A stretch of 8,726 nt of DNA from Deltaproteobacteria bacterium (GCA_021802685.1 JAJZRM010000099.1:1-8726), one strand, 5' to 3'; positions 1 through 7,037 are shown, counted from the first letter of the stretch. Made by a program: numbers and translations. Notes: generated from the letters alone by a model not told the origin.

Positions 1-124
1 GGTACCGCTTCCCCCGGTCGTCGTACAGCCAGCACCCTTCCCCGCGGACGAACGTCACCGGGCTGCGGGAGTAGTTCCGCATCTGGTACCGTTCCGTCCG
101 CTCGATCGATTCCCCGGGGTTCAT
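1..124 (-). CDS. argD: Acetylornithine aminotransferase, N-terminal fragment (cut by window edge)
   Basis: Only the first 41 codons are present; the gene continues beyond base 1. The ATG at 124-122 overlaps the argB stop in an ATGA junction, and AAAGGAG lies about 10 nt upstream inside argB. The translated piece contains RYQMRNYSRSPVTFVRGEGC followed by WLYDDRGKRY. This is the opening typical of class III PLP aminotransferases of the ArgD group: an Arg/Tyr-rich start, then the V-x-G-E-G-x-x-L-x-D-x-x-G-x-x-Y strand that precedes the glycine-rich active-site region. ArgD transfers an amino group from glutamate to N-acetylglutamate semialdehyde in the cytoplasm, two steps after ArgB. Position directly after argB favours ArgD over related omega-aminotransferases. 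The PLP lysine and the rest of the fold are outside the window, so the call rests on 41 residues plus context. Confidence 0.85.
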   Translation of the reverse strand, partial: MNPGESIERTERYQMRNYSRSPVTFVRGEGCWLYDDRGKRY

Positions 125-1023
125 ATCCTTACGGCTCCTTTCGTCCCCTGGACGATTTCCGTTCCGACGCCCGCGTCGGTGAAGATCTCCAGCAGCACGC
201 TGTGGGGGATCCTCCCGTCGATGATGTGGACCTTCCGGACCCCTTTGCGCAGCGCCGCCAGGCCGCACTCGACCTTCGGGATCATCCCGCCGGTGATCCC
301 CCCCGACCCGATCGCGGCCGTGGCCTCCTCCTCCGTCATGGTGGAGATGCGCCGTTCCCCTGCGTCGAGCACCCCGGGGACGTCGGTGAGGAGGATGAAC
401 TTCTCCGCCGACACGGCCGCGGCCACCTCGGCGGCCGCCGTGTCGCCGTTGATGTTGTACGCCTCGCCTTCCCCGCCCACGCCGATGGGGGCGATGACGG
501 GAACGAAACCGTCTCCCTCCAGCGTCCGCAGGATCTCCGGCCGCACCTCCAGCACCTCCCCCACCAGGCCGAGGTCCAGCGGTTTCCCCGTGGCGCGGCT
601 TCTCGCCTCGATCTTGCGCGCCCGGATCAGCCCGCCGTCCTTGCCGCTCAAGCCCACCGCCCTCCCCCCGAACTTGTTGATGAAGGCCGTGATCCGCTTG
701 TTCACCGTCCCCCCGAGAACCATCTCCACCACTTCCATCGCCTCGGGGGAGGTCACCCGCAGCCCCTCCTTCCGGGCGGTGGGGATCTTGAGCCGCTCGA
801 GCATCCGGTCGATCTGAGGCCCCCCGCCGTGGACCACGACGGGGCGGATCCCGACGTACTGGAGCAGGACGATGTCCTCGGCGAACGACGCCATCCGGGC
901 GTCGTCCTTCATCGCTGCGCCGCCGTACTTCACCACCACCGTCTTGCCGTTGAATTCCCGGATGTACGGCAGCGCCTCGATCAGCGTCTCCGCCTTCAGG
1001 ATGTACTCTTTCATGTCCGCCAA
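121..1023 (-). CDS. argB: Acetylglutamate kinase, arginine-inhibitable type
   Basis: The protein (300 aa) phosphorylates N-acetyl-L-glutamate with ATP, the second step of arginine synthesis. Visible motifs are KYGG with Lys32 for phosphate binding, HGGGPQI at 65-71, GLRVT with Arg89 for substrate, LSGKDGGL at 125-132, NINGDTAA at 190-197, LLTDVPGVL at 211-219 and Lys250. The N-terminus carries an extra helix of about 25 residues before the first strand, and the C-terminus has HIIDGR...HS (266-275) and GVGT (285-288). Both are family features of the hexameric, arginine-feedback-inhibited enzyme; the E. coli type is shorter and lacks the N-helix. I place the start at TTG 1023 because GGGGGA lies 8 nt upstream (1032-1037). 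ATG at 1014 is the alternative and would remove three residues, but has only a weak, too-close GGCGGA. The gene follows hslU by 15 bp and overlaps argD by 4 bp. Confidence 0.96.
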   Translation of the reverse strand: MADMKEYILKAETLIEALPYIREFNGKTVVVKYGGAAMKDDARMASFAEDIVLLQYVGIRPVVVHGGGPQIDRMLERLKIPTARKEGLRVTSPEAMEVVEMVLGGTVNKRITAFINKFGGRAVGLSGKDGGLIRARKIEARSRATGKPLDLGLVGEVLEVRPEILRTLEGDGFVPVIAPIGVGGEGEAYNINGDTAAAEVAAAVSAEKFILLTDVPGVLDAGERRISTMTEEEATAAIGSGGITGGMIPKVECGLAALRKGVRKVHIIDGRIPHSVLLEIFTDAGVGTEIVQGTKGAVRI

Positions 1024-1038
1024 GGTCTTCGTCCCCCG

Positions 1039-2421
1039 TCACAGGATATAGCGGCTCAAGTCGGCGTCCTTCACGATCCCCGCGAGCCGCTCTTCCACGT
1101 ACCCCCGGGTGACGGTGAACTCCCCCCCCGCCATCTCCGGAGCGGAGAACAGCAGCTCGTCGAGCAGCCGCTCCATCACCGTGTGCAGCCGGCGCGCGCC
1201 GATGTTCTCCGTGCGGTCGTTCACCTCGCACGCCATCTCCGCGATCCGGTCGACGGCCCCCTCGTCGAAGGAGAGGCGAACCCCTTCCGTCGCCAGCATG
1301 GCGGCGTACTGCCGCGTGAGCGCGCCTTGCGGCTCGGTCAGGATCCGCACGAAATCCTCCTTCGCGAGGGACGACAGCTCCACCCGGATGGGGAACCGCC
1401 CCTGGAGCTCCGGGATGAGGTCGGACGGCTTGTTGACGTGGAACGCCCCCGCGGCGATGAACAGGACGTGGTCGGTCCGGACGACGCCGTACTTCGTGTT
1501 CACGTTGGACCCCTCCACGATCGGCAGCAGGTCCCGCTGCACCCCCTGCCGCGACACGTCGGGGCCCGCGAGGGACTCCTTCCCGGCGATCTTGTCGATC
1601 TCGTCGAGGAAGACGATGCCGGACTGTTCCGTCCGCTCCACCGCCATCTGCTTCACCCGGTCCATGTCGACCCGTCGCGCGGCCTCTTCCTGCTCGTAAT
1701 GCCGCAGGGCTTCCGGGATCCGCATCCGCTTCCGGCGGGTGCGCTTCGGGAAGAGGTTCGAGAGCATCTCCTGGAGGTTCCCCTCCATCCCCTCGCCCGC
1801 CCCCCCGGTCATGGGCCCCAGTTCGAGGACCGGCAGGGCCGCCTCGCGCACCTCGACCTCCACCGTGCGGTCGGCGAGCTTCCCTTCCCGCAGCATCGTC
1901 CGGAACCGCCCCCGGGTCTCCTCCGCCCCGTCCCCGCCTTCCGCCCGGGCCTCTCCCTCGGGGCTCCGGGCAGGCGCCCTCGGCAGCAGGAGGTCGAGGA
2001 CGCGCTCCTCGGCGTCCGCCTTCGCCCGGTCGGCGACTTTTTCCATCTCCTCCGCCCGCACCATGTGGACCGCGATCTCGGCCAGGTCGCGGATCATCGA
2101 TTCCACGTCGCGTCCCACGTACCCCACCTCGGTGAACTTGGACGCCTCGACCTTCAGGAAGGGGGCCTGGGCGAGTTTCGCCAGCCGCCGGGCGATCTCC
2201 GTCTTGCCGACCCCGGTGGGGCCGACCATGATGATGTTCTTCGGAACGATCTCGTCCCGCAGCTCCGGGGGGACCTGCTGCCGCCTCCACCGGTTCCGCA
2301 GGGCGATCGCCACCGCGCGCTTGGCCGCCGCCTGCCCCACGATGTACCGGTCGAGCTCGCCGACGATCTCCCGGGGGACCAGGCGCCGGGCCCCGTCGGC
2401 CGATGTCTTTTCCCGCGTCAC
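1039..2421 (-). CDS. hslU: ATP-dependent protease ATPase subunit HslU (ClpY)
   Basis: This AAA+ unfoldase (460 aa) forms the hexameric cap of the cytoplasmic HslUV protease, unfolding proteins and feeding them to HslV. The N-terminus has LVPREIVGELDRYIVGQ, the usual HslU start. Walker A is GPTGVGKT at 67-74, the substrate-gripping pore loop GYVGRD is at 100-105, and Walker B is FLDEID at 271-276. The I-domain lies between them; its section at about 147-170 is rich in Ala, Glu, Gly and Arg and looks like a loosely conserved insertion. The end LSRYIL matches the C-terminal tail that docks into and activates HslV. The start is GTG at 2421, overlapping the hslV stop as GTGA, with GGAGGAG at 2433-2439 (11 nt spacing). 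An open frame extends further upstream, but it lies inside hslV and xerC and does not look like HslU. Confidence 0.97.
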   Translation of the reverse strand: MTREKTSADGARRLVPREIVGELDRYIVGQAAAKRAVAIALRNRWRRQQVPPELRDEIVPKNIIMVGPTGVGKTEIARRLAKLAQAPFLKVEASKFTEVGYVGRDVESMIRDLAEIAVHMVRAEEMEKVADRAKADAEERVLDLLLPRAPARSPEGEARAEGGDGAEETRGRFRTMLREGKLADRTVEVEVREAALPVLELGPMTGGAGEGMEGNLQEMLSNLFPKRTRRKRMRIPEALRHYEQEEAARRVDMDRVKQMAVERTEQSGIVFLDEIDKIAGKESLAGPDVSRQGVQRDLLPIVEGSNVNTKYGVVRTDHVLFIAAGAFHVNKPSDLIPELQGRFPIRVELSSLAKEDFVRILTEPQGALTRQYAAMLATEGVRLSFDEGAVDRIAEMACEVNDRTENIGARRLHTVMERLLDELLFSAPEMAGGEFTVTRGYVEERLAGIVKDADLSRYIL

Positions 2422-2963
2422 GGCGATTCGATCTCCTCCGACACGATGTTGGCGTTGGTGAAGACGCAGATCTCGGAGGCGACCCGCACGGCCTCCCGCG
2501 CGATGTCCCCGGCCGGGAGCTCGGTGTGGATCAGCAGGGCGCGCGCCGCCGCCAGGGCGAAGGAGCCGCCCGAACCGATGCCGATCACCCCGTCGTCGGG
2601 CTCCACCACGTCCCCGTTCCCTGACAGAAGCATGAGATCGCTCCCGTCGGTGACCACCATCAACGCCTCCAGGCGGCGCAGCACGCGGTCCGTGCGCCAG
2701 TCCTTCGCCAGCTCCACGGCGGCCCTCCGCAGGTTCCCGCGGAACTCCGACAGCTTGGCCTCGAACTTCTCGAACAGGGTGAAGGCGTCCGCCGTGCTCC
2801 CGGCGAACCCCGCGACCACCCGGCCCTCGTACAGGCGGCGGATCTTCTTCGCGGTGTGCTTCAGCACCGCGTTCCCCATCGTCACCTGGCCGTCCCCCGC
2901 CACGGCGACGCGCCCTCCGCGCGATACGGCGACCACGGTCGTTCCCTGGAACTGTGTCTTCAT
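2418..2963 (-). CDS. hslV: ATP-dependent protease peptidase subunit HslV (ClpQ)
   Basis: This is the proteolytic core of HslUV (181 aa), an N-terminal-nucleophile threonine peptidase related to proteasome beta subunits. The sequence begins MKTQFQGTTVVAVSR, so processing after Gly7 would expose Thr8 as the catalytic Thr1. In mature numbering Asp24 becomes Asp17 and Lys40 becomes Lys33, the expected catalytic partners, in AGDGQVTMG and HTAKKIRRL. GSGGSFALAAARALL near residue 128 is the conserved family segment. The seven-residue leader is longer than the single Met in E. coli HslV. The ATG at 2963 overlaps the xerC stop as ATGA, and GGGGAG lies 7 nt upstream. The stop overlaps the hslU GTG. The two overlaps suggest coupled translation of xerC, hslV and hslU, giving matched peptidase and ATPase amounts. 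Confidence 0.97.
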   Translation of the reverse strand: MKTQFQGTTVVAVSRGGRVAVAGDGQVTMGNAVLKHTAKKIRRLYEGRVVAGFAGSTADAFTLFEKFEAKLSEFRGNLRRAAVELAKDWRTDRVLRRLEALMVVTDGSDLMLLSGNGDVVEPDDGVIGIGSGGSFALAAARALLIHTELPAGDIAREAVRVASEICVFTNANIVSEEIESP

Positions 2964-3934
2964 CCCTTCGCTCCCCGCCCGCCCCGCGGTTTGCCCGCGG
3001 CCAGCGGATGCGCCTTCTCGTACGCCCCCACCAGGTGCCCCACGTCGACCCGGGCGTACCGCTGCGTCGTCGAAAGGGACGCGTGCCCGAGCATCTCCTG
3101 GATCGCGCGCAGGTCCGCCCCCGATTCGAGGAGGTGGGTCGCGAAGGAGTGCCGCATCCCGTGAGGCGACAGGTGCCGCCGGATCTCCCCGCATTCCCCG
3201 ATCGCCGCATCGAGCATCCTGGCCACGCTCCGCGCGGAGATCCCCGCGCCGGATTTCCTTCCCACCCTCCCCCGCAGGTTCAGGAAGAGCGGTTCGTCGA
3301 TGGCGCTTCGGAAATCCCCTCCCCGCGCCGCGGGGCGGACGGCCAGGTATTCCCGCAGCGCGCGGAGCGCCTTTTCCCCGACGGGAACCACCCGGACCTT
3401 CCGTCCTTTTCCCGTAACGCGGACCGTCCCGCTTTCCGGGGAAACGTCGCGCATGCGCAGCGCGACGAGTTCCCCCACCCGCAGCCCCGAGGAGTAGAGC
3501 AGCTCGAGGATCGCGGCGTCGCGCTTCGACGCCGGGTCGTCCGCCGGAAGGGAGGAGAGGAACCCCGCCATCTCGTCCACCGGGAGGAACTCGGGCAACC
3601 GCATCGATCGGCGGGGGGCGGACAGCCCGGACGCGGGATTTCCCCTCGCTTCTCCCACCGAGACCAGGAAAGAGAAGAAGGTCCGCACCGCGGAGAGCCG
3701 CCGCGAAACCGTCGAAGGTTCACGCCCCGGAAGCGACGAGGACAGGAACCGGCGAAGGTCGGCCGCGGTGACGGCGCCCCAACCCCCTTCGCCGTCCGGA
3801 TCCTTCCCGGTCGACTCGATCAGGTGCGCCCGGAGGGCGCGGATTTCGCGCAGGTACGCGCGGACGGTTTCCTTCGACGCGTTCCGCTCCGCCTCGAGCG
3901 ACTTCCCGAACCGGCTGACGGCCCCTTCTCCCAC
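2960..3934 (-). CDS. xerC: Tyrosine recombinase XerC
   Basis: This protein (324 aa) is a site-specific tyrosine recombinase that, with XerD, resolves chromosome dimers at dif during division. The N-terminal SAM-like core-binding domain covers about residues 5-95 (e.g. SKETVRAYLREIRALRAHL, and STVSRRLSAVRTFFSFL). The catalytic domain has the full set: Arg152 in SSGLRVGEL, Lys176 in VTGKGRKVR, His258 and Arg261 in HGMRHSFATHLL, His284 in MLGHASLSTTQRY, and nucleophile Tyr293. It is somewhat longer than the roughly 300-residue norm, with a Gly/Lys/Arg-rich tail. The start is GTG at 3934 with GGGAG at 3945-3949, 10 nt upstream. XerC rather than XerD or a phage integrase is inferred mainly from the conserved trmFO-xerC-hslVU context; XerD-like sequences share all these motifs. 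A promoter and dyad lie just upstream. Confidence 0.93.
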   Translation of the reverse strand: MGEGAVSRFGKSLEAERNASKETVRAYLREIRALRAHLIESTGKDPDGEGGWGAVTAADLRRFLSSSLPGREPSTVSRRLSAVRTFFSFLVSVGEARGNPASGLSAPRRSMRLPEFLPVDEMAGFLSSLPADDPASKRDAAILELLYSSGLRVGELVALRMRDVSPESGTVRVTGKGRKVRVVPVGEKALRALREYLAVRPAARGGDFRSAIDEPLFLNLRGRVGRKSGAGISARSVARMLDAAIGECGEIRRHLSPHGMRHSFATHLLESGADLRAIQEMLGHASLSTTQRYARVDVGHLVGAYEKAHPLAAGKPRGGRGAKG

Positions 3935-3944
3935 CGTGTCGCTT

Positions 3945-3949
3945 CTCCC
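3945..3949 (-). promoter_or_regulatory. Ribosome binding site of xerC
   Basis: GGGAG on the minus strand, 10 nt before the GTG at 3934, is the only good Shine-Dalgarno match and fixes this start. No in-frame ATG is available nearby. Its GGG lies in the proximal arm of the dyad at 3947-3983, so folding of a longer transcript could hide it. Confidence 0.6.
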
Positions 3950-3983
3950 GCAAAGTAAAAGAGTTTTTTAACACTTATGCGGG
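3947..3983. repeat. Imperfect inverted repeat around the -10 region upstream of xerC
   Basis: The arm CCCGCAAAGT (3947-3956) pairs with ACTTATGCGGG (3973-3983) as ten base pairs with one bulged base, around a 16-nt AT-rich loop. On DNA the dyad encloses the candidate -10 box, so it could be a repressor operator. On a transcript starting further upstream it could form a hairpin that covers the xerC ribosome site. No U-tract follows on either strand, so it is not a standard terminator. The function is inferred; the symmetry is directly visible. Confidence 0.5.
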
Positions 3984-3993
3984 GAACGATCAA
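3965..3993 (-). promoter_or_regulatory. Candidate sigma70-type promoter for xerC-hslV-hslU-argB-argD
   Basis: On the minus strand, TTGATC (3993-3988) and TAAAAA (3970-3965) are separated by exactly 17 bp, each matching consensus at four of six positions. A TGT directly before the second box gives an extended -10 (TGn). Transcription would begin near 3956-3959, leaving a leader of about 24 nt before the xerC GTG. The surrounding run of A and T stands out in an otherwise G+C-rich window. This is the only intergenic space in the window long enough for a full promoter. Confidence 0.5.
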
Positions 3994-3996
3994 GAA

Positions 3997-4045
3997 GGGG
4001 GACACTCTTGGTCTGATCGGGGATGCAGGGAAAGAGTGTTCCCCC
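3997..4045 (-). repeat. Inverted repeat flush with the trmFO stop codon; possible terminator or REP-like element
   Basis: On the plus strand GGGGGACACTCTT (3997-4009) is mirrored by AAGAGTGTTCCCCC (4032-4045): 13 pairs with one extra T, around a 22-nt loop. In the trmFO transcript the hairpin begins at the base after the TAA stop. The following bases (TTCTTGATC) are only weakly U-rich, so intrinsic termination would be inefficient; a 3'-end stabilising hairpin is equally possible. The large loop and the GGGGACACTC-type arm resemble REP-like palindromes seen in deltaproteobacterial genomes, but this is from memory and unverified. No second copy is seen in this window. Confidence 0.6.
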
Positions 4046-5362
4046 TTACGGGCGCGATGGGGCGAATCCGCGGACCGCGTCGAGGGCGATCTCGGCTTTC
4101 CGCGCTTTCCGGTCCAGCTTCCGGCGCAACGGCACTTCCGGGAGCAGCCCGAAGTTGGCGTTCATCGGCTGGGGCTCCCCCTTGCCCGGCGTCGTGATGT
4201 GGTCCATCAGGGATCCGACCATCGACTCGAGCGGAAAGGGCCGCGGCTCCCGCCCCAGGGCGCGGCAGGCGGCGGACGCCCCGGCGACCAGGCCGGAGGC
4301 GATCGATTCGACGTACCCTTCCACGCCGGTGATCTGCCCGGCGATGAACAGGCCCTCCCGGCCCCGGCACTCCATCCAGGGCGTCAAGTGGCGGCGGGCG
4401 TCCAGGAAACTGTTCCGGTGGACCGATCCGTACCGCAGGAACTCGGCGTTCTCGAGTCCCGGGATCATGGAGAAGACCTTCTTCTGCCCGGGGTAGGTCA
4501 GCCGCGTCTGGAAACCGACGAGGTTGTACATCGTCCCTTCCGAGTTCTCCTTCCGGAGTTGCACGACGGCATGGGGGATCTTCCCCGTCCGCGGATCCGG
4601 GAGACCCACCGGCCGGAGAGGCCCGTAGAGCAAGGTTTCGGGGCCGCGCCGGGCGATCTCCTCCACCGGCATGCACCCCTCGAAATACCTGGGCTCCTCG
4701 AAATCCCGCAGCGGCACGGTGTTCGCCGACAGGAGGGCGGAAAGGAACGCCTCGTACCGCTCCCGGTCCATGGGAAGGTTGAGGTAGTCGCCCGTACCCG
4801 CGCCGTACCGGTCCGCGACGTACGCCGTCTCCCTGCCGATCGTCTCTGTGGCAACGATGGGGGAAATCGCGTCGTAGAAATAGAACCCCTCCTCTCCGAC
4901 CAGGCGGCGGAGAGCCGACGAAATGGATTCCGATGCGAGCGGGCCGCACGCCAGCACGACCAGCGGGGCGTCCGGGATCTCCGTCGCCTCCGCTTCGACG
5001 ATGCGGATGCCGGGGCGGGACCGCACGGCGTCCGTCACCCCCCGCGCGAACCGTTCCCGGTCGACCGCCAGCGCCTTCCCCGCCGGCACCCTTGTCGCGT
5101 CCGCGACCGCCAGCAGCCGCGAACCCAGGATCCGCAGCTCCTCCTTCAGCAGTCCCTTGCCGGAGGCGATCTCCTCCGAGCCCAGGGAGTTGCTGCAGAC
5201 GAGCTCCCCGAACCAGCCCGTGCGGTGCGCCTCCGTCCCCTTCCCGGGGCGCATCTCGAACAGGTCCACGGCAACGCCCGCGTCCGAAAGCCGCAGCGCC
5301 GCCTCGGATCCCGCAAGGCCCGCGCCCACGACCGCCGCGCCGGCGCGCCGCTCAGGCGCCAT
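4046..5362 (-). CDS. trmFO: Methylenetetrahydrofolate-tRNA-(uracil-5-)-methyltransferase TrmFO
   Basis: TrmFO (438 aa, normal length) methylates U54 of tRNA to ribothymidine in the cytoplasm, using 5,10-methylenetetrahydrofolate as carbon donor and FAD as reductant. The N-terminal dinucleotide-binding motif is VVGAGLAGSEAA (11-22), with FEMRPG (35-40) closing the first Rossmann unit. Cys56 in ELVCSNSL and Cys230 in EGCMPVEE correspond to the two functional cysteines known from Bacillus TrmFO (53 and 226). GKALAVDRERF (95-105), ACGPL (138-142) and FYDAISPIV (162-170) are family segments, and GQITGVEGYVESIASGL lies in the C-terminal FAD region. It is shorter than MnmG (GidA), its close relative, which usually exceeds 600 aa. 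The ATG at 5362 lies inside the kinase gene, overlapping by 11 bp, with GAGGGG 5 nt upstream. This favours translational coupling to the kinase. The hairpin at 3997-4045 directly follows the stop. Confidence 0.97.
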   Translation of the reverse strand: MAPERRAGAAVVGAGLAGSEAALRLSDAGVAVDLFEMRPGKGTEAHRTGWFGELVCSNSLGSEEIASGKGLLKEELRILGSRLLAVADATRVPAGKALAVDRERFARGVTDAVRSRPGIRIVEAEATEIPDAPLVVLACGPLASESISSALRRLVGEEGFYFYDAISPIVATETIGRETAYVADRYGAGTGDYLNLPMDRERYEAFLSALLSANTVPLRDFEEPRYFEGCMPVEEIARRGPETLLYGPLRPVGLPDPRTGKIPHAVVQLRKENSEGTMYNLVGFQTRLTYPGQKKVFSMIPGLENAEFLRYGSVHRNSFLDARRHLTPWMECRGREGLFIAGQITGVEGYVESIASGLVAGASAACRALGREPRPFPLESMVGSLMDHITTPGKGEPQPMNANFGLLPEVPLRRKLDRKARKAEIALDAVRGFAPSRP

Positions 5363-7037
5363 GGACGCCCCTCGCGCCGCCGTTCGCCGACACCGGGAGG
5401 AAGATCGAAAACGTGCTCCCCTTCCCCGGGGTGGAGCGCGCCTCGATGAACCCCCTGTGGTAGTGCACGATCCTCTGGGAGATCGAGAGCCCCAGGCCCG
5501 TACCCCCCTCCTTCGTCGTATAGAACGGATTGAAGATCCTCTCCAGGTCCCGCGGGTCGATCCCTACCCCGGAATCGGCGATCGTCAGCACGACATACCG
5601 GATTCCGTGGCGGATCTGCTCGAAGGAGTCCACGAGGATGCGGCCTCCCGAAGGCGTCGCCTGCACCGCGTTCCGGACCAGGTTCCAGGCCACCTGCCGC
5701 AGCTGCTCCGCGTCCCCTTCCACGGACAACTCCTTCATCGCCATGCACTCGATCAGAACGCCTTTTTCGCGCCCTTCCCCCGCGCGGACCGCATCCGCGG
5801 TCTCCCGGAGAAGGGCCGTCACCGGGACCGGCGCCACGTTCCGTATGGAGGTCGCGGTGTAGGAGAGGAAATCTGAGATCAGGCCGTTCAGCCGCTTGCT
5901 CTCCCGTTCGATGATCTCCAGCAGGGTGGCGGCCTCCCCCGGCGCGGACGGAGACTCGCGGAGCAGCTGGGAGGAGCCGGCGATGGAAGCGAGGGGGTTC
6001 CGGATCTCGTGGGCGAGCCCCGCCGCCAGTTCCCCCACGCCCGCCAGGCGGTCCGCGATCCGGATCCGCTCCTCCATCTGCTTGACCGGTGTAAGGTCCT
6101 GGAAGATGACCACGCGCCCGATGGCGGTTCCATCCGGGTCCTTCATCTGGGAGGAGGAATACCCGAGGAAGATCTCCGCCCCGCCCGAGCGGACGAACCG
6201 GATTTCGGGACGCCCGGAGGGCGGGTCGTCCCGCTGCCCCTGGTCCCCGGCCTCGTCGATCCCTTCGAGGACCCCCTGGAGCGGTTTACCGACCAGGTCT
6301 TCCCGCCTCGCCCCGAGGATCGAGCACGCCGAATCGTTCAGGAGGCTCACGCGCCCTTCCAGGTCGGTGGTCAGGATGCCGGAAGGGATGTTGTCGATCA
6401 CGTTCTTGTGAAACGTCTCCAGTTTGCGGATCACCTCGTCCCGGTCCAGCACCCGCTGCCTCCCCTTGCGGATATCTTCCCCCAGGAGCCCCGAGAGGAG
6501 GCCGGTCAAAACGAAACCGGAGGTGTGGGTGCCCACCGTGCGGACGAATTGGGACAGGCCGATCACGGTTCCCTCGGTCCCGGGCGGGAGGAGGATCCGC
6601 TTCATCTGGAGGTACAGGAGGAGGGTGAAGCCCGCGGAGGAAAGGAAGGCCCACACCACGGCCCCCCGCATGTGCCGTTCGAGGCTTCCGAGCAGGATGA
6701 TCAACACGTACATGAAGGAGAACACGCTGTCGTAGCCCCCCGTGGCGAACACCAGGATCGAGATGAACGCCACATCGACCAGGGCCTGCACGTACAGGCC
6801 GGGGACGGGCAGCTCCGTGCCCCCCCAGGCGGCGTACCGGACCAACAGCCAACCGTAGGACAGGAGAACCGCGAAATAGAGGTATATGAATCCCTTGGAA
6901 AAGAGGAGCTCCGGCGCCCGGAACTGCACCACGACGACGGACGCCAGCAGGGCGAAGCTGATCCCCGACCGGACCAGGATGAAATTGCGGCCCGCGGGTC
7001 CCTGGCCCTCGCGTCCCTCCCTGGGGACCGGGGGCAA
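5352..7037 (-). CDS. pilS: Membrane sensor histidine kinase, PilS-like, with PAS domain
   Basis: This 561-aa kinase probably senses a membrane signal and phosphorylates a PilR-type regulator that drives pilin transcription with sigma54. About six membrane helices occupy residues 23-39, 50-66, 81-98, 105-117, 125-143 and 170-186, the arrangement of PilS. A PAS domain follows (about 205-318). The HisKA box GLAHEIRNPLASI carries phospho-acceptor His343. The ATPase domain has the N-box NLVRNAVQA (452-460), G1 DSGVGID (488-494), then NPFYTTKEGGTGLGLS. The start is TTG at 7037, 3 nt after the pilC stop, with GGGGGA at 7044-7049 (6 nt spacing) inside the last pilC codons, so it is probably coupled to pilC. 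The next gene is trmFO, not pilR, so the partner is not visible here. The pilS name rests on topology and on pilT-pilC upstream; another NtrB-family kinase is possible. Confidence 0.85.
   Translation of the reverse strand: MPPVPREGREGQGPAGRNFILVRSGISFALLASVVVVQFRAPELLFSKGFIYLYFAVLLSYGWLLVRYAAWGGTELPVPGLYVQALVDVAFISILVFATGGYDSVFSFMYVLIILLGSLERHMRGAVVWAFLSSAGFTLLLYLQMKRILLPPGTEGTVIGLSQFVRTVGTHTSGFVLTGLLSGLLGEDIRKGRQRVLDRDEVIRKLETFHKNVIDNIPSGILTTDLEGRVSLLNDSACSILGARREDLVGKPLQGVLEGIDEAGDQGQRDDPPSGRPEIRFVRSGGAEIFLGYSSSQMKDPDGTAIGRVVIFQDLTPVKQMEERIRIADRLAGVGELAAGLAHEIRNPLASIAGSSQLLRESPSAPGEAATLLEIIERESKRLNGLISDFLSYTATSIRNVAPVPVTALLRETADAVRAGEGREKGVLIECMAMKELSVEGDAEQLRQVAWNLVRNAVQATPSGGRILVDSFEQIRHGIRYVVLTIADSGVGIDPRDLERIFNPFYTTKEGGTGLGLSISQRIVHYHRGFIEARSTPGKGSTFSIFLPVSANGGARGVHGA

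Noticed and set aside
2422..3210. Long upstream extension of the HslU reading frame
   Set aside because: The extension runs through hslV and part of xerC in another frame and is Gly/Arg-rich. HslU similarity begins only after GTG 2421, which has a strong ribosome site.
202..3417. A 1071-codon open frame on the plus strand
   Set aside because: It lies antisense to argB, hslU, hslV and xerC, all of which have complete family motifs. Its translation is an Arg/Pro/His/Asp-rich sequence with no recognisable domain, as expected from a mirror of G+C-rich codons.
2960..3934. Integrase of a mobile element
   Set aside because: There is no att-like direct repeat, tRNA gene or phage neighbour, base composition matches the surroundings, and the trmFO-xerC-hslVU order is a known core neighbourhood.
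4046..5362. MnmG (GidA) instead of TrmFO
   Set aside because: The length of 438 aa, the CSNS cysteine and the MPVEE segment fit TrmFO; MnmG is over 600 aa.
3977..5449. A 490-codon plus-strand open frame that crosses the trmFO-xerC gap
   Set aside because: It is antisense to trmFO, begins at an ATG inside the inverted-repeat region without a convincing ribosome site, and has Arg/Pro-rich composition with no domain.
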